64,000 bases of DNA from Photobacterium ganghwense (GCF_003025595.1 NZ_PYMI01000001.1:868001-932000); one strand, 5' to 3'. Positions 36,000 to 46,146 are shown, counted from the stretch's first letter. Notes: a model not told the origin generated them from the sequence alone. Program-made: numbers and translations.

Positions 36000-38099
36000 T
36001 CACTGATTTCCAACGGCACTGACAATACGAATCTGTTTCTCATCCGGAACTTCCTGGTAGGAAAGCACCCGCAGGGAAGGAATGGTATTTTTCACAAATT
36101 TCGCCAATGTCGAACGCAGAACTCCGGAGGTCAGCAATACCGCTGGCTCCCCTTTCAGTTCTTGCTGCTGGGTCGCTTCTGTCAGCGAACGCTGCAGACG
36201 TTCAGCCAGTCCAGGCTCAATACCGGCAGACTCACCACCGGCAGATTGCATCGTCTGATGCAATATCTGTTCCAACTCAGGAACCAAAGTAATCACTGGC
36301 AACTCAGGCTCTATACCATTGATTTCCTGACAAATTAGTCGTTTCAGGCTGATTCGGACTGCTGCGGTCAAGATGTCAGGATCTTGACTCTTCACGGCGT
36401 ACTCCGACAGAGTCTGAGTAATCGTCCGAATATCACGGATTGGAATACCTTCATGCAGCAGGTTCTGCAGCACTTTCACAACAGTCCCGAGTGACAATTG
36501 ATCCGGCACAAAGCCTTCCACCAGTTTCGGTGCTGACTGGGACAGCAATTCCAGCAGGTTCTGGACTTCTTCATGTCCCAACAGCTGAGAAGCATTATTG
36601 GCCAGGATTTGACTTAAGTGCGTCGCCAGTACCGTGGCTGAGTCCACCACGGTGTAGCCCAGTGCCTGAGCATGCTCACGCTGTGAAACCGTGATCCATA
36701 CGGCTTCTAGGCCGAACGCCGGATCCGTGGTCGCCTCGCCGTCGATGTGGCCAAAGACCTGGCCCGGATTAATGGCCAGCTCTTTGTTCGGGTGAATATG
36801 GGCTTCCCCACAGGCGACGCCCATCAGACTGATACGGTAAGTATTCGGTGGCAGCTCAAGATTATCGCGAATATGAACCGGCGGGATCAGGAAACCAAAG
36901 TCCTGCGACAGCTTTTTCCGCACCCCTTTCACCCGGTCCAGCAGCTCGCCACCCTGATCTTTGTCCACCATCGGAATCAGCCGGTAGCCGACTTCCAGCC
37001 CAATCACATCAATCGGTTTAACGTCATCCCAGGACAATTCTTTCTGGGGTTGCTGTGTCGGTAAATCAGGCACCGGCGCTTCCGCCTCAGCTTTGGCTGC
37101 CGCCTGATCTTTCTTAAGACGCCAGTAAGCAAAGCCGCCAATCATGGCTGACAACAACAGAAAAGGAACATGCGGCATCCCAGGCACTATCCCCATCACA
37201 AACAGGATCACGCCGGTAATCACCAGCGCCTGAGGATTGTTGAACATCTGGAAAATCATTTGCTGGCCCATGTCCTCGTCGGTATTTTGACGAGTGACCA
37301 TCATGGCCGCCCCAATCGATAAAAGCAGAGAGGGGATCTGGGCAACCAGACCATCACCAATGGTCAGCAAACTGTAGATTTGAACGGCATCGCCAAAAGC
37401 CAGGCCGTGTTGGCCCATCCCGATGACCAGACCACCGATAATATTGATGAACAGGATCAGAATACCGGCGATGGCATCCCCTTTTACAAACTTTGAGGCA
37501 CCGTCCATTGAGCCGTAGAAGTCCGCTTCTTTGGTAACCTCCTGACGGCGTGTGCGCGCCTGCTCCTGATCAATCAATCCGGCATTAAGGTCCGCATCAA
37601 TGGCCATCTGCTTACCCGGCAATGCATCCAGGGTAAAGCGGGCACTAACCTCTGAGATACGACCAGCACCTTTGGTCACGACCATAAAGTTGATAATCAT
37701 CAGGATCAGGAATACCACCAGACCGACCGCGTAGTTACCGCCAATCACGACCGAGCCAAAGGCATCGATCACCTGACCAGCGGCCCCTTCTCCTTCATGG
37801 CCGTACAGCAGCACGACCCGGGTGGATGCCACGTTCAGCGCCAGCCGGAGCAAGGTCGCAATCAGCAGCACGGTCGGAAACGCGGCGAAATCGAGCGGGC
37901 GACGGGTATAAACGGTCACCAACAGCACCACCAGTGCCAGTGCAATATTGAAGGAGAATGCCATATCCAGCAGCAGCGGCGGCATCGGCAACACCACCAT
38001 GGCCAGCGTCGCCAGCACCATCACCGGCGCGCCAATGGCCGGCATCGACTGAAGCCGGGCGAACGGCAATTTCTCAGCAAAAGGTAAAGAAAGTTTCAT
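36000..38099 (-). CDS. flhA: Flagellar type III export gate protein FlhA
   Basis: Nine-subunit export gate and proton channel of the flagellar secretion system. The 699 residues have eight N-terminal membrane helices. The conserved FHIPEP-type cytoplasmic loop (GAGRISEVSARFTLDALPGKQMAIDADLNAG, split over about 145-180) comes next, followed by a soluble C-terminal domain that binds chaperone-substrate complexes (from about 340). Length is typical. A sigma-54 promoter lies just upstream at 38191-38206, so flhA starts its own transcript, and flhF-flhG-fliA follow. Confidence 0.97.
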   Translation of the reverse strand: MKLSLPFAEKLPFARLQSMPAIGAPVMVLATLAMVVLPMPPLLLDMAFSFNIALALVVLLVTVYTRRPLDFAAFPTVLLIATLLRLALNVASTRVVLLYGHEGEGAAGQVIDAFGSVVIGGNYAVGLVVFLILMIINFMVVTKGAGRISEVSARFTLDALPGKQMAIDADLNAGLIDQEQARTRRQEVTKEADFYGSMDGASKFVKGDAIAGILILFINIIGGLVIGMGQHGLAFGDAVQIYSLLTIGDGLVAQIPSLLLSIGAAMMVTRQNTDEDMGQQMIFQMFNNPQALVITGVILFVMGIVPGMPHVPFLLLSAMIGGFAYWRLKKDQAAAKAEAEAPVPDLPTQQPQKELSWDDVKPIDVIGLEVGYRLIPMVDKDQGGELLDRVKGVRKKLSQDFGFLIPPVHIRDNLELPPNTYRISLMGVACGEAHIHPNKELAINPGQVFGHIDGEATTDPAFGLEAVWITVSQREHAQALGYTVVDSATVLATHLSQILANNASQLLGHEEVQNLLELLSQSAPKLVEGFVPDQLSLGTVVKVLQNLLHEGIPIRDIRTITQTLSEYAVKSQDPDILTAAVRISLKRLICQEINGIEPELPVITLVPELEQILHQTMQSAGGESAGIEPGLAERLQRSLTEATQQQELKGEPAVLLTSGVLRSTLAKFVKNTIPSLRVLSYQEVPDEKQIRIVSAVGNQ

Positions 38100-38190
38100 C
38101 AGGTCTGAAAGCTGCTCAGTTGCGCAAGGAATAAACGTGTTTTAATTGAGCAAGTTAGGTACTTGCCCGTATTAAAATGCAATCAAACCT

Positions 38191-38206
38191 AGCAATATTT
38201 ATTCCA
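38191..38206 (-). promoter_or_regulatory. Sigma-54 promoter of flhA
   Basis: TGGAATAAATATTGCT on the minus strand: GG and GC with the required 10-base spacing, and a perfect TTGCT at -12. Predicted RNA start near 38181, about 82 bases before flhA. The -24 box is a partial match. Confidence 0.65.
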
Positions 38207-38243
38207 CTTTTAAGTCAAAAAAATGACAGTGGCAACTTTTCGC

Positions 38244-39374
38244 TTAGTGCCGATACTCCTCCGGAATATTGGCAGCTTCCCGGGACAAGGTCGGTTTTTT
38301 ACCGCGTCCCTTACGGTATTGTTTCAACTGGAAAATATACGCCAGCACCTGGGCGACAGCGCTGAACAACCCGTCAGGAATTTGTTGCTCCAGCTCCGTG
38401 CTGTGATAGAGCGCCCGGGCCAGCGGCGGCGCCGGTACAATATCGATCTTATGTTCATTGGCAATTTCACGGATTTTCAGTGCCAGAAAATCGGTGCCTT
38501 TGGCTACCACCACCGGTGCCGTGTCAATATTGGGGTCATAGCGCAGTGCCACGGAAAAGTGCTCCGGGTTCGTGATAACGACATCAGCCTGCGGCACGTC
38601 AGCCATCATCCGGCGCTGGGCCATCTCCCGTTGCAGCATCCGAATCCGGCCCTTCACTTCCGGCTTACCTTCGGTTTCCTTGTATTCGTCCTTGACTTCC
38701 TGCTTGGTCATTTTCAACTGCTCTTTGTGCTGCCAAATCTGATACGGCACATCAATCGCCACCACGATCAGTAATGAACAACAGATCAGCAGGATAAAGC
38801 GCACCAGAATATCCAGCGCATGAAACATGTTCTGCGGGTACACCTCGACCGTCAGCTGGAACAGATCTTCCAGGCTGGCGCGCATCAGAAAGTAAGCCAC
38901 TCCTGCTACCAGCGAGACTTTGAGGATGGATTTGATCAGTTCGACCAGGCTCTGCTTGCCAAACATCCGCTTGACCCCGCTTATCGGACTCAGCTTGGAA
39001 AACTTGGGAGAAGCCGCCTGCATCGAGAAGCTGATCCCCCCCAGTCCGGCCGCCCCGATCCCGGCAGCGAAAAACAGAAACACCAGCACCAGGAACAGCG
39101 GCAAGGCGACGTGCGACAGCGCGGCGGTAATCACGACAAACAATCGATTAAGATCAAACACTTCATCGCGGGTCAGGGTAAACATTTTCCCCATCATTTC
39201 CGCCAGACTTTTGCCCAGAGACTCGCCGAACCACATCAGCCCGACGGCCCCCGCAACGAGAACAGCAACAGACGCCAGTTCTCTTGAGCGCGGTACCTGC
39301 CCTTTCTCCCGCGCCTGCTCAAGCCTTCGGGGCGTGGCGTCTTCGGTACGTTCCTGACCGTCTGATTCTGCCAT
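38244..39374 (-). CDS. flhB: Flagellar export switch protein FlhB
   Basis: Membrane protein whose cytoplasmic tail switches export from rod/hook to filament proteins once FliK signals hook completion. Four membrane helices (within 30-210), a charged linker (KMTKQEVKDEYKETEG), then the cleavage site. That site reads NPEH rather than the common NPTH; the Asn-Pro bond that is cut is kept. The tail AVALRYD-type SVALRYDPNIDTAPVVVAKG follows, then APPLARALYHSTEL. 376 residues, normal length. Soluble relative of its tail at 23975-24295. Confidence 0.96.
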   Translation of the reverse strand: MAESDGQERTEDATPRRLEQAREKGQVPRSRELASVAVLVAGAVGLMWFGESLGKSLAEMMGKMFTLTRDEVFDLNRLFVVITAALSHVALPLFLVLVFLFFAAGIGAAGLGGISFSMQAASPKFSKLSPISGVKRMFGKQSLVELIKSILKVSLVAGVAYFLMRASLEDLFQLTVEVYPQNMFHALDILVRFILLICCSLLIVVAIDVPYQIWQHKEQLKMTKQEVKDEYKETEGKPEVKGRIRMLQREMAQRRMMADVPQADVVITNPEHFSVALRYDPNIDTAPVVVAKGTDFLALKIREIANEHKIDIVPAPPLARALYHSTELEQQIPDGLFSAVAQVLAYIFQLKQYRKGRGKKPTLSREAANIPEEYRH

Positions 39375-39455
39375 GGGTTATTTTCTCCGGCTTTGTATTA
39401 AGTCAGCCAAGTGGGCTTGATGATGTGATAACACTGTTAGCTGTTAGCAACAGGC

Positions 39456-40238
39456 CTAACATTCCATCCGGATCAGGCCACAGACTTGATCAACGCCCAG
39501 CTCCCAGGTCTGTTCATAGTGGGGAATAATACCGGCGACCAGAAACCAGCTGATCAGCAGCCCCAGCAACAGCGCAAAAGAGAAACCGAGCGAGAAAATA
39601 TTGAGCTGGGGAGCCGCCCGTGTCATGACCCCGAACGAGAGGTTCACCGTCAACAGGGCAATAATGCCTGCCAGCGACATATTCAGCCCCAGCTTGAACA
39701 TCAGCCCGAACCAGCCTGCCAGCTCGTAATAATCCTGCGGACGGAGCATCGACTCGCCAATCGGCAGTGTCTGGAAGCTCAAGACCACCAGATTAAGCAT
39801 CGTCAGATGCCCGTCTGTAGCCAGAAACAGCATGATGGAAAGCATCATGTAAAACTGCCCCAGCACCGGCGTATTCTGGCCATTGGCCGGATCCACCATC
39901 GACGCAAAACCGATACTCGACTGCATACCAAGAATCTGCCCCAGCAACACAAACACCTGGGTAATAAACTGGGTCACCAGTCCCATCGCGGCACCGATGA
40001 CCACCTGCTGTGCGCCAGTCAGGAATCCCTGAAATGACAACAGCTCAATCGTATCCGGTACTTTGGGTAACATCGGCATCACCGCGAAAGTGACCGTCAG
40101 TGACAAATAGAGCCGGATTTTAGGAGAGACAAATCGGGCACCGAAAAAACTCATCGCCATCATCATTGATGAGATGCGGGTCAGTGGCCAGAAATAGTTG
40201 GCAATCCAGTCAAGCAACAAAGGTGCAGAAAATTGCAT
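39456..40238 (-). CDS. fliR: Flagellar export component FliR
   Basis: Part of the FliP5-FliQ4-FliR1 export channel core. 260 residues with about six hydrophobic helices (FWPLTRISSMMMAMSFFGA, VIGAAMGLVTQFITQVFVLLG) and the conserved MVDPANGQNTPVLGQFY stretch. Twelve bases after fliQ; flhB follows after 81 bases. Confidence 0.95.
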   Translation of the reverse strand: MQFSAPLLLDWIANYFWPLTRISSMMMAMSFFGARFVSPKIRLYLSLTVTFAVMPMLPKVPDTIELLSFQGFLTGAQQVVIGAAMGLVTQFITQVFVLLGQILGMQSSIGFASMVDPANGQNTPVLGQFYMMLSIMLFLATDGHLTMLNLVVLSFQTLPIGESMLRPQDYYELAGWFGLMFKLGLNMSLAGIIALLTVNLSFGVMTRAAPQLNIFSLGFSFALLLGLLISWFLVAGIIPHYEQTWELGVDQVCGLIRMEC

Positions 40239-40250
40239 CGACCCGCCCCG

Positions 40251-40520
40251 TCAGTACAGTATCTGCGAAATCTGATCGATAATCCGATAGAAATAATCCA
40301 TCAGCATCTGAGTCATCATGTGACCAAACAGCATGAGTGCCAGCAGCGTCACGATCAGACGCGGCAAAAAACTCAGGGTCTGTTCGTTGATTGAGGTCGC
40401 CGCCTGAAAAACCGCGACCACCAGACCAATCAGCAACCCCGGCACCACAATGGCACTGACCATGATCAGCACCATGTACAGGGCTTCCTGAAATATCTCG
40501 ACAAACGCTTCCGGCGTCAT
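40251..40520 (-). CDS. fliQ: Flagellar export component FliQ
   Basis: Two-helix hairpin protein of the export channel core. At 89 residues it starts [15 protein letters not shown], then [20 protein letters not shown] and the conserved [11 protein letters not shown]. Overlaps the fliP stop by 4 bases. Confidence 0.96.
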   Translation of the reverse strand: MTPEAFVEIFQEALYMVLIMVSAIVVPGLLIGLVVAVFQAATSINEQTLSFLPRLIVTLLALMLFGHMMTQMLMDYFYRIIDQISQILY

Positions 40521-41374
40521 GTGCCAAAACTCCCCGCCAGCGTCGACAGAATAAGGTTCCAGCCATCCACCAGTACAAACAGCATGAGCTTAAAGGGCAG
40601 CGAGACAATCATCGGCGACAGCATCATCATACCCATTGCCATCAGCACCGATGCCACCACCAGATCGATGATCAAAAACGGCAAGAACAGCATGAAGCCA
40701 ATCTGAAAAGCGGTCTTTAGTTCAGAGGTCACAAAAGCCGGGATCAGCACCGTCATCGGTACTTCCTGCGGGTCTGTGGCCGAAGAGCCTGACATATTGA
40801 CGAAAGTTTCCAGATCTTTAACCCGGGTTTGCTTGAGCATGAATTGCCGCAGCGGATCCTGCGCCGCTTGCAAAGCCTCAGTCGCGGTCATTTGCTCATT
40901 GATATAGGGCTGCACCGCCTCATTATTAATACGATCCAGCACTGGCGACATAATAAAAAAGGTCAGAAACAAAGCAATGCCAATGATGACCTGATTTGAA
41001 GGCGTTTGTTGTAACCCCATGGCCTGACGCAGAATCGACATCACCACCACAATGCGGGTAAACGAGGTCATCAGAATGACGATCGCCGGCAAAAAGCCGA
41101 GCGCCGTCATCAGAGCCAGAATTTGCAGGGTCACCGAGTAATCTTCGCTGCCGTCAGGATTAACCGTAACCGAGAAAGCCGGGATACCGCTGCCGCCCCC
41201 TTTACTGAGCACCATCTTGGTTGAACCCGCCTCACTCTGCATTTCGCTGACAGTGACACTACTGGCAGCCGTGCCGGTATCGCCTTGCGCTGCCCATGCC
41301 ATCGGTGTGACAAACATTGCGAAACAAAGCGAAAAAACCGCCAGAGCGGCGGCAATCCAATTATTTTTTCTCAT
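40517..41374 (-). CDS. fliP: Flagellar export component FliP
   Basis: Main ring-forming subunit of the export channel. It has a cleavable N-terminal signal peptide (ending near AWAAQG), a periplasmic segment, then [34 protein letters not shown] and [18 protein letters not shown]. Length 285 is slightly longer than in E. coli because of the acidic/Ser-rich periplasmic N-terminus. Overlaps fliO and fliQ. Confidence 0.96.
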   Translation of the reverse strand: MRKNNWIAAALAVFSLCFAMFVTPMAWAAQGDTGTAASSVTVSEMQSEAGSTKMVLSKGGGSGIPAFSVTVNPDGSEDYSVTLQILALMTALGFLPAIVILMTSFTRIVVVMSILRQAMGLQQTPSNQVIIGIALFLTFFIMSPVLDRINNEAVQPYINEQMTATEALQAAQDPLRQFMLKQTRVKDLETFVNMSGSSATDPQEVPMTVLIPAFVTSELKTAFQIGFMLFLPFLIIDLVVASVLMAMGMMMLSPMIVSLPFKLMLFVLVDGWNLILSTLAGSFGT

Positions 41375-41801
41375 CTTTTTTTAACAGCCTGCTGAGGTGA
41401 CGGGCAAACTCGCCACTCCCCTGCATCTCATCCGTTGCGATAGGCGTATCCAGTTTCCCCAGCATCGAGATATTCTGTTGCGTCACTCCCACCAGCATCT
41501 GCTCATCACCCACCTGCAGCAGCACGATGCGTTCACGCTGTCCGACCGGTAGCTGACGCAGTACCCGCAGGGTTCGGTCACCACCCTGCATACCCGGCAA
41601 TTTCATGCGTTTGAGTAACCAGGCCAACAACACGATAATGACCAAGACCAGTATCAAGGAAGCCAGGGTCGTTGCGATATTGAGTTCCGGCGCCGTACCT
41701 GCAGCCATCGCCGGGCCTGCGCCCAGCAATCCATAACACAGAGCTACCCCATAACACAGGCCTAATCCGACCTGAGCTAAACGCTTTTGATGCACACTCA
41801 T
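41361..41801 (-). CDS. fliO: Flagellar export assembly protein FliO
   Basis: Helps assemble the FliP ring. Membrane helix (about 46-66, [18 protein letters not shown]) preceded by a hydrophobic leader, then a soluble domain with [21 protein letters not shown] that is typical of FliO. 146 residues. One-base overlap with fliN and a 14-base overlap with fliP. Confidence 0.92.
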   Translation of the reverse strand: MSVHQKRLAQVGLGLCYGVALCYGLLGAGPAMAAGTAPELNIATTLASLILVLVIIVLLAWLLKRMKLPGMQGGDRTLRVLRQLPVGQRERIVLLQVGDEQMLVGVTQQNISMLGKLDTPIATDEMQGSGEFARHLSRLLKKDEKK

Positions 41802-42196
41802 CAGCGCAGCTTCTTAATGCGTTCAGTTTGGCTGATCACGTCGGTCAGACGGATACCGAACTTGTCGTTGACGACAACCACTTCGCCGTGAGCAATCAGT
41901 GTCCCGTTGACCATCACATCCAGTGACTCACCAGCTACCCGGTCCAATTCCACAACCGACCCCTGGTTCAGCTGAAGCAGGTTACGGATGCTGATCTGAG
42001 TACGGCCGACTTCCATCGAAATCGTGACCGGAATATCCAGAATGGTATCCAGTTTACGGCGCTCATCGTCACCAATCGGTCTCGATTCGTCAGTCAGTTC
42101 TTCCAGCGGTGCTGGCTGAGCATCATCTTCGGCACCCGCCTGTTCGGCCAGCGCAGCAGCCCAATCATCGGCAATTTGTTGATCATTCTGAGACAT
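41801..42196 (-). CDS. fliN: Flagellar motor switch protein FliN
   Basis: C-ring component that binds CheY-P and supports export. 131 residues: an acidic N-terminal part, then the SpoA domain (DIPVTISMEVGRTQISIRNLL, GSVVELDRVAGESLDVMVNG, VNDKFGIRLTDVIS). The N-terminus SQNDQQIADDWAAALAEQ resembles Pseudomonas and Vibrio FliN. Five bases after fliM. Confidence 0.96.
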   Translation of the reverse strand: MSQNDQQIADDWAAALAEQAGAEDDAQPAPLEELTDESRPIGDDERRKLDTILDIPVTISMEVGRTQISIRNLLQLNQGSVVELDRVAGESLDVMVNGTLIAHGEVVVVNDKFGIRLTDVISQTERIKKLR

Positions 42197-42201
42197 GGCT
42201 T

Positions 42202-43257
42202 TTACCTATCATTATCGTTGTCGTCACTGTCTAGGTTCAGCAGTGCCGTACCTAATTCATTTCGGTCCAGGAAGGCCAGATCGCTCTTCACCATATCAGG
42301 ACGTTTCAGTTTCTCGGTGATTTTGAGGGCGATGTTTTCCCCTGATTTCCCCATCTTGGCGCGATAGGTTGGCAGGTCTTCCACAAACACCGTGGCATGT
42401 TCCGGCATATCAATCGGGATAATATCGCCCGGCTGAAGCTCCATCAGGTCGCGCAGTGTCAGCTCGACATCCAGCAGCTTGGCCCGCATATTCACCGGTA
42501 CATCCATAATTTCGTCACGCAGCGCTTTGCTCCAGCGCACGTCAGTATCCATCTTGTCACTTTGTACACCGGCATCAAGCAACTCACGGATTGGCTCGAC
42601 CATGGAGTACGGCATCACGACATGAAAATCACCGCCGCCACCATCAACTTCAATGTGGAAGGAGCTGACAACAATCACTTCCGTCGGGCTGACAATGTTG
42701 GCCATGGTCGGGTTCACTTCAGAGTCCAGGTATTCGAACTCCACCCCCATCACCGGAGACCATGCTTCGCGGTAGTCTTCAAACACCAGCTTCAGCAGCA
42801 TCTGTACGATACGTCGCTCGGTCGGGGTAAACTCCCGCCCTTCGATCTTGGCGTGAAAACGGCCGTCGCCCCCGAAGAAGTTCTCGACCAGGATGAAAAC
42901 CAGCCGGGCCTCCATGGTGATCAGTGCCGTTCCTTTCAGCGGCCGGAACCGCACCATATTCAGGCTGGTCGGGACATACAGGGTATTCTGATACTCACCA
43001 AACTTGAGCATCTGTACCCCGTTAATAGAGACTTCCGCCGTTTTTCGCAGCATGTTGAACAGGCTGATCCGCATATGACGGGCAAAACGTTCATTGATCA
43101 GCTCAAGCGTCGGCATCCGCCCGCGGACAATACGGTCCTGCGAGGAAAAATCAAACGAGATGACCCCGGCTTCATCCTGGCCATCATCGTCGTCATCAAC
43201 GTCATCGACCCCGTGCAACAGGGCATCAATTTCATCCTGCGTTAATAAATCGCTCAC
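42202..43257 (-). CDS. fliM: Flagellar motor switch protein FliM
   Basis: C-ring protein that receives CheY-P and sets rotation direction. The N-terminal CheY-binding peptide LTQDEIDALLHGV (5-17) is followed by an Asp run, then the CheC-like middle domain (LFNMLRKTAEVSINGVQ, FFGGDGRF). The C-terminal SpoA domain (LLDVELTLRDLMELQPGDII) completes it. 351 residues, normal length. The N-terminal peptide resembles the three repeats in the CheA linker of this window. Confidence 0.97.
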   Translation of the reverse strand: MSDLLTQDEIDALLHGVDDVDDDDDGQDEAGVISFDFSSQDRIVRGRMPTLELINERFARHMRISLFNMLRKTAEVSINGVQMLKFGEYQNTLYVPTSLNMVRFRPLKGTALITMEARLVFILVENFFGGDGRFHAKIEGREFTPTERRIVQMLLKLVFEDYREAWSPVMGVEFEYLDSEVNPTMANIVSPTEVIVVSSFHIEVDGGGGDFHVVMPYSMVEPIRELLDAGVQSDKMDTDVRWSKALRDEIMDVPVNMRAKLLDVELTLRDLMELQPGDIIPIDMPEHATVFVEDLPTYRAKMGKSGENIALKITEKLKRPDMVKSDLAFLDRNELGTALLNLDSDDNDNDR

Positions 43258-43264
43258 TTTATAC

Positions 43265-43756
43265 CTACTGCATTACAAAACCAGTGAACAGGACTCGCTC
43301 AACAGACTGTCTGCCAGCGACTTTAATCATGGCATCCTGAACGGCTGTCAGTGCTTGCTGACGCAGATCAATACGGCCATTCGGAGTACGTAACTGTTCA
43401 ACCGTTGCCGCACTGAAGGTCTGCAACAACGTGCTTTCAATCAATGGAATGTGCTGTTTGGTGGCCGCTTCGTTCTCGTCGCCGCGAACCATTAACTGGA
43501 CTTTCACCTGAACCAGGCGATCTCGCTTGTCACCCGTTACATTGAAAATGAACGGCTGAGGAAGAATCACATAATACGCGGACTCTTTAGCTCCCGGTGC
43601 CGCACTTTCCTGAGGCTTTGCGACTTCCTGTTCAGGGGTATCCTCACCGCCGAACATGAACCAGGCCCCGGCCCCGCCGCCAGCCAATAGCACCACGGCC
43701 AGAGCTATGATCACAAACAGTTTTTTCTTGCTGCCACCGTTAAGGTCTTCCGCCAT
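43265..43756 (-). CDS. fliL: Flagellar basal body protein FliL
   Basis: Inner-membrane protein around the stators that supports torque at high load. One membrane helix (LFVIIALAVVLLAGGGAGAWF), a short acidic/Ala linker, and a periplasmic stomatin-like domain (YYVILPQPFIFNV, LVQVKVQLMV, LPLIESTLL-type IPLIESTLLQTFS). 163 residues. Between fliK and fliM, as usual. Confidence 0.94.
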   Translation of the reverse strand: MAEDLNGGSKKKLFVIIALAVVLLAGGGAGAWFMFGGEDTPEQEVAKPQESAAPGAKESAYYVILPQPFIFNVTGDKRDRLVQVKVQLMVRGDENEAATKQHIPLIESTLLQTFSAATVEQLRTPNGRIDLRQQALTAVQDAMIKVAGRQSVERVLFTGFVMQ

Positions 43757-43813
43757 TGCGTTTGATTCCTTTTCTTATTCTTGTCGCCCGAGCCAGTCTA
43801 CCAAACTCTGTGC

Positions 43814-45526
43814 TCAGGCATAATAATCGACGCCGTCTTTCTTCTGGCTCATCCACAGTTCTGTCACATCACCGTCCGAACCCTGCCCGGGGTCAGTTCC
43901 GCCCGCCGTCATCATTCCGTTGCCGGAAGACTGCTCTTGCTGATGAAACTGGCCGCCATTCTGCCCGGCGCTATCTTGCTGAACAGAGCCCTGAGCCAGT
44001 TGGACGCCCTGCTGACCCAGCAATTCCCGGAGTCGTGGCATGGCTTGCTCCACCAGATCACGGGTCTGCGAATTGGCGACGGTAAAATGCACCGAAGCCT
44101 GATCCTGGTTGAGCGACAATTTAATGTGCAGTTTTCCCAACTCCGGTGGATCAAGGCGAATGTCGATCTGCTTTAAGTTCTTGGCCATCATCATTTGCAC
44201 CTGATCAGCCAGTTTGTCACCGGCCTGATCTTTATGCAGCTGAATAGCTGGGGCAGAGGCGGTATTTTCAGCTTTATTCGCTGCCAGCAAAGGGGCGCTC
44301 TGCCCCTGATGTGTCCGCCCGGCAGCGTCATCCGCTTTGTGATCACCGGTCAGTTCATCCAGCCCGCCCTGGCTGATTTGAGATGACAATGCATGAGTCC
44401 CTTTCAGGCTTTCAAGGCCTACCGCCTCAGACTCTCCGTCTTGGGTCGTCGCACCTGTCAGGAGTGTCGATTTACCGTCACCCCCAGACAAACGGGAAGC
44501 CATCAATGCTGACAGTGGGGAATCTGTGCCAGTCAAAATTCCGGCACTTTTCTGACCATCGGGTTTCACCCCGTCTTTGCCGCCATCAGCCCATGGCGGC
44601 AACTCTTTGCCATTTGCCTCTTTGATGGTCGACAAAGCAGTCTGCGCTAAACTCGCATCATCCGCCTGATCTGCCTCACCGTCACTCAACTGAGCATGAG
44701 CGGCAGATAAGCGCGCCAGCAGTGCATCGCCTTCACTCATCCACTTTTTCGCCCCGGATGCACCGGAAAATGCTTTATCAGAAATAACGGCATCGGTAAC
44801 GGCTTTATCTGAACCTGCTTTATCAGCAGAATCAGCAGCCTTCGTTATAGGTGCCGCTTGGGCAAAACCCATCAGTGAAGAAATAGCAGCCCCATCCACC
44901 TTATCCTCAGAAGCTTCATCGACGTTGTCCGACTCCGCGACATGGGACGCGGAGAGCGCTACATCGTTAGCGGTCGGCGAATGGCCGGCTGACATGATGG
45001 CATCGCCCTCATCGTCAGGCTGAACAGACCCAGCCGTTTGTTCTGAAAGGGATTTATCAGCTATTTCTGCACTGTCATCGTCCCCTTTTTCAGCCAACAC
45101 CGATCCCTTTGAAGAGCCGGCGAACACACCGGCTTCGCCAGATGATGCGGTGCCAGACAGTTCGGTTGCCGCAGAGCGGGTGACGGAATCCGCTTTTTCT
45201 GCTCCGACAGCCACTTCTTCCCCGGCCTGAGAGCCCGGTTGTGTGGACTGAGACGCGGTGCGACTCGTCTCTGATTGTTTTCCGGCACCCTGACCATCAG
45301 CAGCTAGGGGCTGTTTTGCCACAAGCGACTTTGCCGATGATGGTTTTTCCGAAGACGGGGCATGACGATTCGCCTGATCCAATACCTCAGAAAAGGCTGC
45401 TGAAGAAGCAGGAGTCGTCGCTGTTTCTCTCCCCTGGGCACGCAAAGGCGCTGCGGCAATAGGAGTTGACGAAGGTAAAACCTGACTTTTAGTCGGCTCT
45501 GGCGTGAGTAAGCGAGATACAGTCAT
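43814..45526 (-). CDS. fliK: Flagellar hook-length control protein FliK
   Basis: Secreted ruler that measures the hook and triggers the FlhB switch. 570 residues, most of them low-complexity and rich in Ala, Ser, Asp, Gly and Lys (1-430), as expected for a stretched ruler. The folded C-terminal domain (about 440-530) contains the conserved LDPPELGKLHIKLSLNQDQASVHF and LRELLGQQGVQL. A Gln/Gly/Ser tail ends the protein. A sigma-54 promoter lies at 45598-45613. Confidence 0.93.
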   Translation of the reverse strand: MTVSRLLTPEPTKSQVLPSSTPIAAAPLRAQGRETATTPASSAAFSEVLDQANRHAPSSEKPSSAKSLVAKQPLAADGQGAGKQSETSRTASQSTQPGSQAGEEVAVGAEKADSVTRSAATELSGTASSGEAGVFAGSSKGSVLAEKGDDDSAEIADKSLSEQTAGSVQPDDEGDAIMSAGHSPTANDVALSASHVAESDNVDEASEDKVDGAAISSLMGFAQAAPITKAADSADKAGSDKAVTDAVISDKAFSGASGAKKWMSEGDALLARLSAAHAQLSDGEADQADDASLAQTALSTIKEANGKELPPWADGGKDGVKPDGQKSAGILTGTDSPLSALMASRLSGGDGKSTLLTGATTQDGESEAVGLESLKGTHALSSQISQGGLDELTGDHKADDAAGRTHQGQSAPLLAANKAENTASAPAIQLHKDQAGDKLADQVQMMMAKNLKQIDIRLDPPELGKLHIKLSLNQDQASVHFTVANSQTRDLVEQAMPRLRELLGQQGVQLAQGSVQQDSAGQNGGQFHQQEQSSGNGMMTAGGTDPGQGSDGDVTELWMSQKKDGVDYYA

Positions 45527-45597
45527 AATCGGCTCTGGTGTGCTGTGCTTGCCAAAATAGACAAGTCAAAATCACGACAATTCATAACGGGTATACA

Positions 45598-45613
45598 AGC
45601 AAGAATTGCACCA
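45598..45613 (-). promoter_or_regulatory. Sigma-54 promoter of fliK
   Basis: TGGTGCAATTCTTGCT on the minus strand: GG and GC spaced by 10, with perfect TTGCT at -12. Predicted RNA start near 45588, 62 bases before fliK. It lies in the 139-base gap after fliJ. Confidence 0.6.
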
Positions 45614-45665
45614 GTTTTTTGCCATCTCTCTGACGGCCTGACAGGTAACCCGATACCGGATCAGG

Positions 45666-46115
45666 TTAACGCTGATTGGTCATCCGACGGGCGAATTGCA
45701 GAGTGGCAAACTCATCCATCAGCTTCTGCTCCTGGCGATCCAAACGCTGCTGGCGCTCCGTTTGCTTTTTATCCAGCAGCCATTCAATGGAGCGCCGCTG
45801 TTTTCGGACTTCATTCCATTGCTCAGAGCTTCGGGTAATTTGATGATCAAAGTGGTGACCGGCGGCTTTTTGCCGCGACAGGGTTTCATCCAACTGGCTG
45901 AGAAACTTTTGCAAATGACTGTAGGAGCTGGCTGTCAGCCCCTGCATTCCGCGCTCCGACAGCTGTCGGCTGTAATCCAGCCGGTATTGCTCGATCTGCT
46001 GCAGCTGGCGAAGGTAATTTTCCTTCTCCAACCGCGCCTGGTGTAAGGCTGTCGCGGCTTTTTGCTCATCGTCTTTGGCTCGCTCCAATAAGAGCGCCAG
46101 GGCTTGTTCAGACAT
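45666..46115 (-). CDS. fliJ: Flagellar export chaperone/stalk protein FliJ
   Basis: Coiled-coil stalk of the FliH-FliI ATPase that also recycles chaperones to FlhA. 149 residues, nearly all helical, with LALLLERAKDDEQKAATALHQ, LRQLQQIEQYRLDYSRQL and a C-terminal KLMDEFA. Length and position after fliI are typical. Ends with a basic tail. Confidence 0.92.
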   Translation of the reverse strand: MSEQALALLLERAKDDEQKAATALHQARLEKENYLRQLQQIEQYRLDYSRQLSERGMQGLTASSYSHLQKFLSQLDETLSRQKAAGHHFDHQITRSSEQWNEVRKQRRSIEWLLDKKQTERQQRLDRQEQKLMDEFATLQFARRMTNQR

Positions 46116-46146
46116 GGTCAGATTCCTAGGTTAAGCTCAGCTTTCA

